Part shown: piece after piece, positions 44,659 to 54,130 of the stretch
Layout: every line of letters starts with the position of its first letter
Position numbering within the stretch: position 1 is the first letter of the stretch
Source of the DNA: Bacillota bacterium
Lineage (GTDB): Bacteria; Bacillota; Dehalobacteriia; UBA4068
Direction of reading: 5' to 3'
Assembly (NCBI GenBank): GCA_024679955.1
Contig: JAILCQ010000017.1
Location: forward strand, 32,909-96,908
Length of the DNA: 64,000 nucleotides
Notes under the pieces: model-generated
Told to the model about the DNA's origin: nothing
The model's input: only the letters and a program-made list of their open reading frames with translations
Database searches by the model: none
Made by a program: the position numbers and the translations under genes

Positions 44659-45636
44659 ATGAGAAAAAAACTTTTCACCCTGTTTTCCGTAGCGCTCCTG
44701 TTGGCGTTGCTGCTGCTTTCCGCTGGCTGCGCCAAGCACGATGTTACGCCGGATGCGGGCGAGCCAGCATCGGATAACGAACCTGCCGGTTCCTCCGAGC
44801 CTGCCGGTTCCTCCGAAGCTGAGGGCATTCCCCAAAGGCAGGATGGAGAACGCTTTGAAGACGTCATCATCCTCGAAGGCATGGAAGAGACCGTCCACTA
44901 CGAGCATGTCCGGAACGATGCCATCGGCTTCGAGATGGACTACGATTATGAGCTGTTTGAACGGCACAGCCAGGCGGATGGCGAACGCTTTGTCTCCAGC
45001 TATGACGATCCCGGCGATCCCGAAAACTATCTGGAAGTGCGATACAACCCGCAGGACGCCGCTGCCGTGGCCGCTGCCGTCAGCGAAGCCCTTTCCCAAA
45101 CGTATGAAATCAGCAGGAACGATTCGTTCCAGCTGGACCGGGTGGGTAGCTGCATACGGATCGACGCATCCGAAGTCAAAGGCGGCGGCTGGATGCCTGA
45201 TCTGCTGCAGATGGTGTATATCATCCCGGCAGCCGACGGCTGCCGCGTCGCCACAGCCCACTACGCCATTGAGGCCGCCGAGGGCTTTGGCAGGCGCTTC
45301 CACTATTTCATGGATACCTTTTCCGTCATTGCCTGCCAGGGAGAAAATAGGATCTCGGACGAACAGGCTGTTTCTGCCGTCAAAAACTATTGTACGATCC
45401 AAAATCCGGATCTGCAGAACATCGCCGGCGACGGAGAGCAACCGGTGTATTGGGATATCGAAGCCAGCGACGAGAATGAGATCGTGGTCGTGTTCCGCTC
45501 CTATACAGGGTCGCTGAACCGGTATCATATCGACCCGATTTCGGGAAATACCTATGTAACAGAGTTTGTTCCCGGCATAACATCTGCGGAACAGCGGACG
45601 GAAGAAAGCCTGAACGTGTGGGACTATTTGTTCTGA
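44659..45636 (+). CDS. Lipoprotein of unknown function (325 aa)
   Basis: Signal peptide with lipobox SAGC (cysteine 24). A low-complexity linker with two copies of EPAGSS (residues about 41-54) leads into an acidic globular domain (about 65-325). No family recognised. Codes 22 bp after the HD gene and 4 bp before the next gene, so probably part of an operon 44173-46132. Confidence 0.75.
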   Translation: MRKKLFTLFSVALLLALLLLSAGCAKHDVTPDAGEPASDNEPAGSSEPAGSSEAEGIPQRQDGERFEDVIILEGMEETVHYEHVRNDAIGFEMDYDYELFERHSQADGERFVSSYDDPGDPENYLEVRYNPQDAAAVAAAVSEALSQTYEISRNDSFQLDRVGSCIRIDASEVKGGGWMPDLLQMVYIIPAADGCRVATAHYAIEAAEGFGRRFHYFMDTFSVIACQGENRISDEQAVSAVKNYCTIQNPDLQNIAGDGEQPVYWDIEASDENEIVVVFRSYTGSLNRYHIDPISGNTYVTEFVPGITSAEQRTEESLNVWDYLF

Positions 45637-45640
45637 TCAG

Positions 45641-46132
45641 ATGGCAAATCTCATAACCGGACTCCGCATCCCGCTCAGCGTTGCGCTGCTGTTTTGCCCG
45701 GCGTTCTCCCCGTCCTTTTTCGCGGTTTATCTGGCTGCCGGTTTATCCGATATGATCGACGGCGCAGTGGCGCGAAAGACAAACACCGCCAGCGCCTTTG
45801 GCTCCAGACTGGATACCGCAGCGGATTTTGTTTTCGTTGCCGTATGCCTGATCAAGCTGCTCCCGGCGATGCATATCCCGATATGGCTGTATGTATGGAC
45901 GGGCATTATCGCCGCAATCAAAACGATCAATCTTATCTCCGGCTTTATTTGCCGGAAGAAATTCGTGGCCATACATATGGCTATGAACAAAGCCGCCGGC
46001 GTTTTGCTGTTTATTCTGCCGCTGGCGCTTTGCTTTGCCGAACTGAAGTATCCGGCGATCCTCGTCTGCACGGCAGCGACATTTGCCGCCGTGCAGGAAG
46101 GACATTTGATCCGAACCGGGCAAGTGGATTGA
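45641..46132 (+). CDS. CDP-alcohol phosphatidyltransferase family protein
   Basis: 163-aa membrane enzyme with the family active site DMIDGAVARKTNTASAFGSR LDTAAD (D-x2-D-G-x2-A-R-x8-G-x3-D-x3-D), which binds CDP-alcohol and metal. About five membrane helices. Family members include PgsA; this short form's product is unknown. Confidence 0.85.
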   Translation: MANLITGLRIPLSVALLFCPAFSPSFFAVYLAAGLSDMIDGAVARKTNTASAFGSRLDTAADFVFVAVCLIKLLPAMHIPIWLYVWTGIIAAIKTINLISGFICRKKFVAIHMAMNKAAGVLLFILPLALCFAELKYPAILVCTAATFAAVQEGHLIRTGQVD

Positions 46133-46230
46133 ACAGAGCAAAAGCGCTTGCCTCTCTTTTGGGTTGCCAATACCCCGAAAAAAAGAAAAACCGCCGGACG
46201 ATAGGCCGGCGGCCGAAGGAGTGTAGAACA

Positions 46231-46779
46231 ATGAAAAAAGCAATCGTAATGATCCTGGCGGTACTGATGTTGACCTTCGCGGCCTGTACCAAGGATGAAC
46301 CGGCTGCCGGTCCTTCCCAAAGCGGCGAGACGGAGCCGGCCAATCCCTGGCATGCTATTACGGAGGCGGAAGCAAAAGAAATCTGCGTGGAATCGTTCAA
46401 TGTGCCGGAAGGCGCAGAAAACGTGCAATGGAGCGTTATGGACGCGGAAGCGGATGCTTCCGGCGTTCCCGGCCCGCTGGTACAGCTGGCTTTCGATCTG
46501 GACGGTCTCAGCTTTACGGCCAGAGAACAGGTGACCGGCGATGAAGCCGCCGATATCTCCGGTTTGCACTATGAATGGACCGCGGAGATAGAAGAAACGC
46601 TGAAAGCCGGCCGGGAAGAGCTCCCCTGCAAAAGCTACCGTTCCATCGGCGACGATGGCTATGTGGATCTTTGCACCTGGTTTACGGGAGACCCCGGCAC
46701 CTCTTATTCTCTCAGCGTCATTGCTGACGATCTGGATGGTTTCGATCTTCTGGCCATAGCCGAAGCCTTGTATCGCTGA
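46231..46779 (+). CDS. Small lipoprotein (182 aa)
   Basis: Signal peptide and lipobox TFAAC (cysteine 19), short polar linker, then a globular acidic domain with a DLDGLSF core and two cysteines (PCKSY, DLCTW). Family not recognised. AAGGAG lies 9 nt before ATG 46231. A CCGCCGG/CCGGCGG hairpin sits just upstream. Confidence 0.75.
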   Translation: MKKAIVMILAVLMLTFAACTKDEPAAGPSQSGETEPANPWHAITEAEAKEICVESFNVPEGAENVQWSVMDAEADASGVPGPLVQLAFDLDGLSFTAREQVTGDEAADISGLHYEWTAEIEETLKAGREELPCKSYRSIGDDGYVDLCTWFTGDPGTSYSLSVIADDLDGFDLLAIAEALYR

Positions 46780-46806
46780 GCCTTACCCCGCAAAACATAT
46801 ACGATC

Positions 46807-46845
46807 ATGTCCCGGCAAAAGCAATAGATTGTCGGGACATTTTTT
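46807..46845 (+). terminator. Intrinsic terminator of the 182-aa lipoprotein gene
   Basis: 8-bp stem ATGTCCCG/CGGGACAT with an 18-nt loop and TTTTT tail. Confidence 0.7.
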
Positions 46846-46907
46846 CCTTCCGGACGGTTCCGGCACGATAGGCGGCCCGCCGGCCGGAAAAGGATTTCGC
46901 CAAAGCA

Positions 46908-46949
46908 TTGTATCTTCGGGGCAGGGATGCTAGAATATGCGTAACGCAT
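46908..46949 (+). promoter_or_regulatory. Promoter and operator-like palindrome of preA
   Basis: TTGTAT (46908-46913) and TAGAAT (46931-46936), 17-bp spacer, directly followed by the perfect 13-bp palindrome ATGCGTAACGCAT (46937-46949) at the expected start of transcription, a position suited to a repressor. The leader to ATG 47079 is about 130 nt. Confidence 0.55.
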
Positions 46950-47078
46950 TTGTACTCTTATAAAACACACGCTTACACATCGCAAACCCAGTCGCCGCTT
47001 ATTGGCGGCCTTGCCTGCAAACAAAAGGGCAGCCGGCCCCAGCGGAACCGGATTTATCCGAAAGAGAGGGGAACAAAA

Positions 47079-48596
47079 ATGGGAGCCGCAATGCAAGAAT
47101 TCAGCTTTGATTATGATCGCTCCGAAGTCAGCAAATGCCTGTTATGTCATGAAGCAAAATGCACGGAAGCCTGTCCGCAAAAGGCGGAAGTCGGCGAAAT
47201 CATCCGATCGCTGTATTTCCGGAATCCGCTGGGCGCGGTGAAAAAACTGACTTGCGACTGCGTCCATTGCGACGGGCCCTGCGAAAAAGCATGCGTGCTG
47301 GGGGGAAAAAAGCAGCCTGTGGCCATCCGGGAACTGCTGATCCGTGTGGGGCGGGAAGCCCCGTCTCTGCCCCGCCACAAAATCGAGGAAGTGGATCTGT
47401 CCGCGGATATCTGCGGCGTGGAGCTGGAAAACCCCTTCCTGCTGTCCTCTTCGGTGGTGGCCAGCTCCTATGATATGTGCCGGCGCGCCTTTGCGGCCGG
47501 ATGGGCCGGCGCGGCCTTTAAAACCATATGCAGTTTTCCGCAGCATGAGACCTCCCCAAGGTTTTCCGCCCTGCGGCATCACGCCAACGCCTTTTGCGGC
47601 TTCAAAAATATCGAGCAACTGTCCGACCACAGCATCGAGGAAAACATGGAGATCTTTCAAAAGCTGAGAAAGGAATTCCCCACCAAGGTCATCGTCGCTT
47701 CGATCATGGGAAAAAACGAAAACGAGTGGAGCGAACTGGGCGGAAAATGCGAGAAGGCCGGGGCATCGGTGATCGAATGCAATTTTTCCTGTCCCAATAT
47801 GGAATCCGACGCCCTGGGCGTGACCATCGGCCAATCCCCGGCATTGATCGAAAAATTTACCCGGGCGGCCAAAAGAGGCGCCGGCCTGCCGGTGCTGGCC
47901 AAGCTCACCCCCAATGTCGCCGATATGGCGCCTATGGCCATGGCGGCGAAGCGGGGCGGCGCGAACGGCGTGGCGGCGATCAACACCATCAACTCCATCA
48001 CCGGGGTGGATATCGACACGCTGGTGGCGCAGCCTTCCGTCCACGGCAAATCCATCATCGGCGGCTACTCGGGCGCAGCCGTAAAACCCATCGCCCTGCG
48101 CTTCATTTCGGATATTTCCCGCTGCAGCCAGCTCCGCGACATGCATCTGAGCGGTATGGGCGGCATAGAGACTTGGTGCGACGCTCTGGAGTTCATGCTT
48201 CTCGGCGCCGGCAGCGTCCAGATCACCACCGCCGTGATGCAGTACGGCTACCGGATCATCGACGACTTGCTGGAAGGCCTGACCGAATACATGAAATGCA
48301 AAGGCATCGCCGCTTTGCCGGAATTGATCGGCGGCGCGGCCCATACCGTGGTAGACCATCAAAGCATCGAAAGGGATACCATTCTTCTGCCGGTGATCGA
48401 CTACAACCGCTGCAACGGCTGCGGCAGATGCTATATTTCCTGCATGGACGGAGGACATCAGGCCATAGAATTCGACGCTGCCGCCCGCAAACCCCGTCTG
48501 CTGCGGAACAAATGCGTCGGCTGCCATTTGTGCCGGCTGGTCTGCTCCGAAGACGCCGTCAAAACCGCCAAAAAATCCTTTAAAAAACAGGCCTAG
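47079..48596 (+). CDS. preA: PreA-like dihydropyrimidine dehydrogenase subunit with extra N-terminal Fe-S domain
   Basis: 505 aa. Residues about 1-95 carry eight cysteines (CLLCHEAKCTEACP, then CDCVHCDGPCEKAC) like the Fe-S domain of PreT/GltD. Residues about 108-430 form the FMN dihydroorotate-dehydrogenase-type barrel (ENPFLLSSSVVASSYDMCRR, NFSCPNMESDALGVTIGQSP). The C-terminus holds two 4Fe-4S motifs (CNGCGRCYISCMDGG, CVGCHLCRLVCSED). It reduces uracil/thymine or a related substrate. The FAD/NAD(P)H domain of PreT is absent and no separate gene for it is near. Confidence 0.85.
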   Translation: MGAAMQEFSFDYDRSEVSKCLLCHEAKCTEACPQKAEVGEIIRSLYFRNPLGAVKKLTCDCVHCDGPCEKACVLGGKKQPVAIRELLIRVGREAPSLPRHKIEEVDLSADICGVELENPFLLSSSVVASSYDMCRRAFAAGWAGAAFKTICSFPQHETSPRFSALRHHANAFCGFKNIEQLSDHSIEENMEIFQKLRKEFPTKVIVASIMGKNENEWSELGGKCEKAGASVIECNFSCPNMESDALGVTIGQSPALIEKFTRAAKRGAGLPVLAKLTPNVADMAPMAMAAKRGGANGVAAINTINSITGVDIDTLVAQPSVHGKSIIGGYSGAAVKPIALRFISDISRCSQLRDMHLSGMGGIETWCDALEFMLLGAGSVQITTAVMQYGYRIIDDLLEGLTEYMKCKGIAALPELIGGAAHTVVDHQSIERDTILLPVIDYNRCNGCGRCYISCMDGGHQAIEFDAAARKPRLLRNKCVGCHLCRLVCSEDAVKTAKKSFKKQA

Positions 48597-48642
48597 CCCC
48601 CATACCTCATTTTTCTGGCTTTCGACTTTGGCACGATTCCCC

Positions 48643-48681
48643 AAAAGCAGGATGATTTGCATAAAATCATCCTGCTTTTTT
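48643..48681 (+). terminator. Intrinsic terminator of preA
   Basis: Perfect 16-bp stem AAAAGCAGGATGATTT/AAATCATCCTGCTTTT with a 5-nt loop and T tail. Confidence 0.9.
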
Positions 48682-48843
48682 GCGCTGTAAGAGAAGCGTA
48701 GGCAGAGCCTTCCTCCCTCCGCTTTGCCGGAGGGAATCGATAAAGCAACGGGCAAACGGCGCTTGCTGAAAACAGTCGTTTTCTTTTTGTGCGCATCTTA
48801 TTATTAAAAAAACAAAAAACATCACTATGAAAGTATAATAATC

Positions 48844-48871
48844 TTGAAAAAACCGGTAAGTCGTATATAAT
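48844..48871 (+). promoter_or_regulatory. Promoter of the SLH protein gene
   Basis: TTGAAA and TATAAT with a 16-bp spacer, about 135 bp before the start codon. The 410-bp gap 48597-49006 otherwise holds only the preA terminator. Confidence 0.6.
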
Positions 48872-49006
48872 AATAGGTATATCGTGCTGTTGATCATCAA
48901 AAGCATGCGGCATATTCGTTTCACACTTATGTACTGGGACGTGCCGGCGCAACGGAACATAATGTTTCTTATAGACAATCATTCTAAACACAGGAAGGCG
49001 ATCCAA

Positions 49007-51796
49007 TTGAAAAAATCTGTTGTTTCAAGAAAACTGTTTTGCGTTCTTTTGGCGTTGTTTTTGCTTTTCGGGCTGACGCCGTCCCTGGCCCTGGCGGCCG
49101 ATCCCGCCTACACGGTGGGCACGGCGGCGGAGCTTTATCAGGCCGCGGCGCAGATCAACGCCAACAACTATACGGCGACGGTCACTCTTTCCGCCGACAT
49201 AACGCTCAACAACTACGAGCTGAAATTCACCGCCGGCAATACCACGCTGGTAGGCCAGGGCTACACCCTTTATATGGATAACCAGCATTCCCGGGGCATC
49301 CATCTTACCGACAATGCGGTGCTGAATCTTTGCCTGCCGGATCAATCGGATACCCTTACCTTGAGCAACGGCAGCATCAACAACAACCTGACGGAAGCCA
49401 TCATCACCCTAAACAAAAACGCCCGGCTCAATATCTATGCCGGCGCGGTGATATGCGAATCCCGCTCTGCCGCTACGCCGGCCGGGATAGAGCTGCTGGG
49501 CAATGCCGCCCTCCATATGTACGGCGGCACGCTGCGCAATCTGAAGAGCCAGCCCATTGCCGGCGGCGTTTGGGTTTCCGAGAATTCCGTCTTCACCATG
49601 GACGCCGGCGTGATCGAAAACTGCTCCTGCTACGGCATACCCTTTAATCCGGAATACTATTTTGATTACGGCAACTGCACCGGCGGCGGCGGCGGGGTCA
49701 CGGTTACCGGCAACGGCGTCATGACCATGAACGGCGGCGTGATCCGCAACTGTCAAAGTCAACAAGCCAGCGGCGGCGGCGTGTTTCTGATGAACTTCTA
49801 TACGGATGCAGACCTTCTGTCCCCTGTATTTACCATGAACGGTGGGGCCATCAGCGGCTGCAGCGCCAAAGAAACCGGCGGCGGCCTGGGCGTATTCCAA
49901 AAAGGCAACGCCAGGGTGTCCATTGGCAAAGACGCGGAAATCACCGGAAACCGCGCCACTTCTTACGGCGGCGGCGTCATGTTTTTCCAGGAAGCCGGCG
50001 ACCAGAACGGCGGGGCGCTGACCATAGCCGACGGCGCCAAGATCCATAACAACACCGCCGACGCTGCCGGCGACGATATCCTGCTGTGGAAAGGAACGAT
50101 GCATCTGGGCGCGGTAGGTTCCGGCCTGGTTCTGACGGCGGACGAAAAACCCATCGACGGCTGGTATGACGACGGAAACAACGACGGGGAAGACGGCAAG
50201 CCCATCCGTTACTCGGAAGAGAACATGACTCTCATCGAACCGGGCGACTTCACGGAAACCATCGTTTTGAAGGCCGCCCACGGCTCCAACCTGACCGTGT
50301 CTTTTGATAAAAACGGCGGCGAAGGCGAGATGGAGCCGCAAACCATAACCGGCGGCGTGCCCACGGCTCTTTCGGCCAACACCTTTACCCGGGCACATTA
50401 CCAATTCGCCGGCTGGAACACCAAAGCGGACGGCAGCGGCACGGCCTATGCCGACGGGGAAGAAGTCTCTCTTTCTCCCGCCGGCCCGGGGCCGGTGGTG
50501 CTCTATGCCCAATGGGCAGCCGAGATCACCGTGGCCATTTCCGGTTCCACAGCCAGCCGGGTCTATAACGGAACGGTGCAAAGCAACAGCGATTACGCCG
50601 TGACCTGCACCATCGGCGGCGAAGCGGCAGATACTGGCAGCCTTCCCCAGGGGATCACGCTTTCTTACAGCGCCGTGCAGGACGGCGAAGAAGCCGGGAC
50701 CGTGGCCGCCTGCGGCAAGGATGTAGGCGTATACACGGCAACCGTCACCGCCGCTCTCAGCGGCTCGGCCCAGGGCTATGTCATCCAGACGGCCAGCGCT
50801 TCCGCCGACGTGGTGTTGCACATCACCCCGGCCACTCTGACGGTGACCACCAAAAGCGCAAAACAGCGCTATACCGGCTTGCCCCTGACCGCGCCGGGCG
50901 CCATCGAAGGTTTCGTTTCCGTGGACGGCATGGCAGAGACCGCCACCTTCATCGTGACCGGCTCTCAGACCGATGTGGGCAAAAGCGACAACACCTACCG
51001 GATCATCTGGAACGGTACGGCAAAAGCGCAAAACTATACCATTACCGAGGACGTCGGCCGGCTGATCGTCGTCGAGTCTTCCTCCGCCCATTCTCATTCC
51101 CCGGCCGGTCCCCAGCCCGCCCCTGTACCGCCGGATCTTGATGCCGACAAACATATTGCCTATATCTGCGGCTATCCGGACGGATCGGTGCGCCCCCAGG
51201 CCGACATCACCCGGGCGGAAGTGGCGACGGTTTTCTACCGGCTTCTGCAGGATGACGCGCGGCGGGCAAACGATACCGACGCCAACGGCTTCCGGGACGT
51301 AAACCCGGATCAATGGTTCAACCGGGCGGTATCCACCCTGGCCGCTATGGGGCTCATCACAGGATACCCGGACGGGACTTTCCGGCCGGACGCGGCCATT
51401 ACCAGGGCGGAGTTCACCGCCATTGCCGCCCGCTTTGACGGAAAAACCGGCGGGCCGGCGGCGGATTTCCCGGATACGGCGACCCACTGGGCCGCTGCGG
51501 AAATCGCCAAAGCCGCCGCCAACGGCTGGATCAACGGCTATCCGGACGGGACCTTCCGGCCTGACCGGAGAATAACCCGGGCGGAAGCCATGGCCTTTGT
51601 CAACCGCATGCTCCACCGGAACCCAGCCTCTCCCGAGGATTTGCTGGACGGTATGCTGCGCTGGCCGGACAACCGGGATACCGGCAAATGGTTCTATCTG
51701 GACGTGCAGGAAGCCGGCAACAGCCATACCTATACGCATACGGCAAACGGCACGGAGAAATGGCTGGCGCTGGAAAACGCCGCCGGATCACAGTAA
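49007..51796 (+). CDS. SLH-domain surface protein with beta-helix and InlB repeat
   Basis: 929 aa from TTG 49007, 8 nt after AGGAAGG. Signal peptide (about 1-30), right-handed parallel beta-helix rich in GG turns (about 40-390, MNGGVIRNCQSQQASGGGVF), an InlB/Listeria-Bacteroides repeat (about 425-505, FDKNGGEGEMEPQTITGG, YQFAGWNTKADGSG), Ig-like MBG-type domains (about 510-685) and three C-terminal SLH domains with ITRAE motifs. SLH domains anchor proteins to pyruvylated wall polymer; the beta-helix suggests glycan binding or cleavage. Probably an adhesin. Confidence 0.88.
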   Translation: MKKSVVSRKLFCVLLALFLLFGLTPSLALAADPAYTVGTAAELYQAAAQINANNYTATVTLSADITLNNYELKFTAGNTTLVGQGYTLYMDNQHSRGIHLTDNAVLNLCLPDQSDTLTLSNGSINNNLTEAIITLNKNARLNIYAGAVICESRSAATPAGIELLGNAALHMYGGTLRNLKSQPIAGGVWVSENSVFTMDAGVIENCSCYGIPFNPEYYFDYGNCTGGGGGVTVTGNGVMTMNGGVIRNCQSQQASGGGVFLMNFYTDADLLSPVFTMNGGAISGCSAKETGGGLGVFQKGNARVSIGKDAEITGNRATSYGGGVMFFQEAGDQNGGALTIADGAKIHNNTADAAGDDILLWKGTMHLGAVGSGLVLTADEKPIDGWYDDGNNDGEDGKPIRYSEENMTLIEPGDFTETIVLKAAHGSNLTVSFDKNGGEGEMEPQTITGGVPTALSANTFTRAHYQFAGWNTKADGSGTAYADGEEVSLSPAGPGPVVLYAQWAAEITVAISGSTASRVYNGTVQSNSDYAVTCTIGGEAADTGSLPQGITLSYSAVQDGEEAGTVAACGKDVGVYTATVTAALSGSAQGYVIQTASASADVVLHITPATLTVTTKSAKQRYTGLPLTAPGAIEGFVSVDGMAETATFIVTGSQTDVGKSDNTYRIIWNGTAKAQNYTITEDVGRLIVVESSSAHSHSPAGPQPAPVPPDLDADKHIAYICGYPDGSVRPQADITRAEVATVFYRLLQDDARRANDTDANGFRDVNPDQWFNRAVSTLAAMGLITGYPDGTFRPDAAITRAEFTAIAARFDGKTGGPAADFPDTATHWAAAEIAKAAANGWINGYPDGTFRPDRRITRAEAMAFVNRMLHRNPASPEDLLDGMLRWPDNRDTGKWFYLDVQEAGNSHTYTHTANGTEKWLALENAAGSQ

Positions 51797-51815
51797 AAAA
51801 ATATGCATTCCACAT

Positions 51816-51869
51816 AAACCGGCAGGCGGCATTCCGGTGAAAGTTCCGGACGCCGCCTGCCGGTTTTTT
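51816..51869 (+). terminator. Intrinsic terminator of the SLH gene
   Basis: Perfect 15-bp stem AAACCGGCAGGCGGC/GCCGCCTGCCGGTTT, 21-nt loop, TTT tail. Confidence 0.85.
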
Positions 51870-51883
51870 GTCAGCTTTTTCAT

Positions 51884-52444
51884 TTATTGGATTGCCTTTA
51901 CAAGGGTTTCCAGCGTCTCCGCATCCACCCCGTAGGTGCTATAGGCGTCGCCCTCGCCCCGAACCAACATGCTGTAACTGGAGAAGTCCGCAATCCAGAT
52001 CGCCTTCATGGCCCGGCCCTCCTCATTCCCGGAACAGGTGACCTGCCGGCCTTCCACTTCCTGTATCCATTTATAGCTATAGACGGAATAATCGCCGGAC
52101 ACATCCGCGTTTTGCTGCCCCTTCCGCACGGTCAGCGTCGCTGTGCCGATCCCGCCTCTGGCCTCGGCAAGCCCGCTCATGTATCGGAATTCGCGCCAAG
52201 TCACCGCTCCGTCGCCGGTATCCGTCCCTTCCTCCGGCAATTGAAAATGAACTACGCCTGCGCCATCCGCCGCCTCCTGCGCGGTGGCCGCATTTGTCCA
52301 TAGATTCAGCATGCCGGCACTGGAATCCGACGCCCCGGAGGGGAATGGGGTAGCAGACGAAGGGGATTCCATTTTTCCAGCGCTACAGGCGGACATTGCC
52401 AATACCGTGGCAAGGGCCATCAGACATACAAAAATCCGTTTCAT
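51884..52444 (-). CDS. Small lipoprotein (186 aa)
   Basis: ATG 52444 follows GAGG by 6 nt. Signal peptide with lipobox AMSAC (cysteine 19), then about 165 residues with VVHFQLPEEGTDTGDGAVTW, RKGQQNADVSGDYSVYSYKW and DFSSYSMLVRGEGDAYSTYG, a beta-rich fold resembling the DUF4367-type outer-leaflet domains. Function unknown. Convergent with the SLH gene. Confidence 0.72.
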   Translation of the reverse strand: MKRIFVCLMALATVLAMSACSAGKMESPSSATPFPSGASDSSAGMLNLWTNAATAQEAADGAGVVHFQLPEEGTDTGDGAVTWREFRYMSGLAEARGGIGTATLTVRKGQQNADVSGDYSVYSYKWIQEVEGRQVTCSGNEEGRAMKAIWIADFSSYSMLVRGEGDAYSTYGVDAETLETLVKAIQ

Positions 52445-52856
52445 CGTGATCCTCTCTTTCCGCTTTGACCGCCGCAAACGTCATGATCTGCCGGCAAGCA
52501 ATAATATGTAGGGTTACCGTCAGACTCTTGTTGGCAGTAAGTTTTTTTTATTATAAAGGAAAATACCGCAAACATCAACGGTCAAATACAGGCGGCGGTT
52601 GAGCCCCTGGCGCAAGCGGGCTGGATAGAACAAGCGGCCGGCAGCCTGTTTTGACAAAAAGCAAGCCTATAATCATCGACCATACCAGCAAGGGGCAACC
52701 GCCGCGCATGCCTGCGCTTTGCTGTATTTATTCTGGATTCCATACCTGTTCTATGATATACTCATTTTATTCCCCTGCCGGATCAGCGGCAGGCATTGCG
52801 CCTGCTTTTCAGAATGCCGCAGGGAAACGCATCGCATCGGAAAAGAGGCATATCCT
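52445..52856. other. Gap with a possible gene remnant
   Basis: 412 bp. Around 52577-52654 a frame without start reads NGQIQAAVEPLAQAGWIEQA and stops; it may be the tail of a deleted gene. TATACT near 52757 could belong to a weak promoter for the LtrA-like gene. Confidence 0.3.
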
Positions 52857-54023
52857 ATGATCCCCCAGTTGCCGCAGGCCAAAGAAAAAAAGGTCGAATA
52901 CATCGAGCTGATCTACGATTTGATCTTCGTATATATCATCGGGCGGAACAATGCGCTTTTGCACATCTTTGAAAACGGCTTTGTGGCCTGGCCGGCTTTT
53001 CTGGGATATATCATGGCCACCCTGGCCGTGATACAGATCTGGAGCTATACCACTTACTATATCAACATCTACGGCCGGCACAGCGTTCGGGAGCATGTTT
53101 TCCTGTTTATCAACATGTTCCTGCTGTACTTCATCGGCGAAGGCACCACAGCGGATTGGCATGGCTTTCATGCCCAGTACCACCTGGCTTGGGCGCTGAT
53201 CCTGGTCAACACCGGCGTCCAGTATCTGCTGGAGCTGAGGAATCAACGGGATCGGGAAGAGAACCGGCAACAGATTTTCCGCATGGTGTTCATCCTTTTT
53301 ACGGAGGCGCTGATGGTTCTGGCCAATATTCTCGTATACCGCAGCACCAGCACCACCTGGCTGTCCTTTGCCGCCATCCTGTTCGGTATCGGCGCGGTGC
53401 TGCTGTCCGGGCAAAAAAGCCGGGAAAAATTTGTGGATTTTCCCCATCTTTCCGAACGGGCCATGCTGTATGTGGTATTCACCTTCGGCGAAATGATCAT
53501 TGCCATCGCTTCTTATTTTGACGGGGCCTTTTCCCTTCGCAGCACCTATTTCGCCCTGATGGCTTTTCTGATCGTGGCGGGCCTTTTTCTCAGCTACGGC
53601 GTATTTTACGATCATATCATCGACCGGGACAAGCCCACCAACGGACTGAGCTATATGTTGCTGCACATTTTTATCATCTTTGCCATGAATAACATCACCA
53701 ACGGCCTGGAATTTATGCGGGAGGAAGAGATCGCCCTGCTGCCGAAAATCCTTTTCCTGACAGGCTCCTTTCTCCTGTTCTTCGGCTTTCTTTTTGTCCT
53801 GGGGAACCTGCACGCCAAAACCAAATGCATAAGGTACCCTTCCTTCTGCCTGCGGGCGGCATTGCTGGGCTTGATTTTTGTCCTGCTGATGCTGCTGCTT
53901 CGCAACAATATGATGGTCAATATCACGTTCACCGTCGTCTTTATATTTGCCTTGTTTGCGATGATTTACCGCTACGGGAAAAAGGTGGAGGCGGCGACAG
54001 ACTCCGGGGTCTGTTTTTTATAA
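52857..54023 (+). CDS. LtrA family (low temperature requirement A) membrane protein
   Basis: 388 aa, about 11-12 membrane helices. Family motifs: KKVEYIELIYDLIFVYIIGR at the N-terminus and HLSERAMLYVVFTFGEMIIA in the middle. LtrA supports low-temperature growth in Listeria; mechanism unknown. GAGG lies 8 nt before ATG 52857. Confidence 0.8.
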   Translation: MIPQLPQAKEKKVEYIELIYDLIFVYIIGRNNALLHIFENGFVAWPAFLGYIMATLAVIQIWSYTTYYINIYGRHSVREHVFLFINMFLLYFIGEGTTADWHGFHAQYHLAWALILVNTGVQYLLELRNQRDREENRQQIFRMVFILFTEALMVLANILVYRSTSTTWLSFAAILFGIGAVLLSGQKSREKFVDFPHLSERAMLYVVFTFGEMIIAIASYFDGAFSLRSTYFALMAFLIVAGLFLSYGVFYDHIIDRDKPTNGLSYMLLHIFIIFAMNNITNGLEFMREEEIALLPKILFLTGSFLLFFGFLFVLGNLHAKTKCIRYPSFCLRAALLGLIFVLLMLLLRNNMMVNITFTVVFIFALFAMIYRYGKKVEAATDSGVCFL

Positions 54024-54074
54024 AGACCGCGCCTACCGCCATGACGGTATGAAAAAAGAAGGACGCCAATGCCG

Positions 54075-54113
54075 AAAAGCCCTGCTCCGAACACATTGGA
54101 GCAGGGCCTTTTT
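54075..54113 (+). terminator. Intrinsic terminator of the LtrA-like gene
   Basis: 10-bp stem GCCCTGCTCC/GGAGCAGGGC, 9-nt loop, CTTTTT tail. Confidence 0.85.
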
Positions 54114-54130
54114 ATGCCGGTTCCCTACCG

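Noticed and set aside
45694..46230. 361-aa frame overlapping the CDP-alcohol phosphotransferase and the next lipoprotein
   Set aside because: The lipoprotein has its own signal peptide, start and ribosome site at 46231; the upstream part is an off-frame reading.
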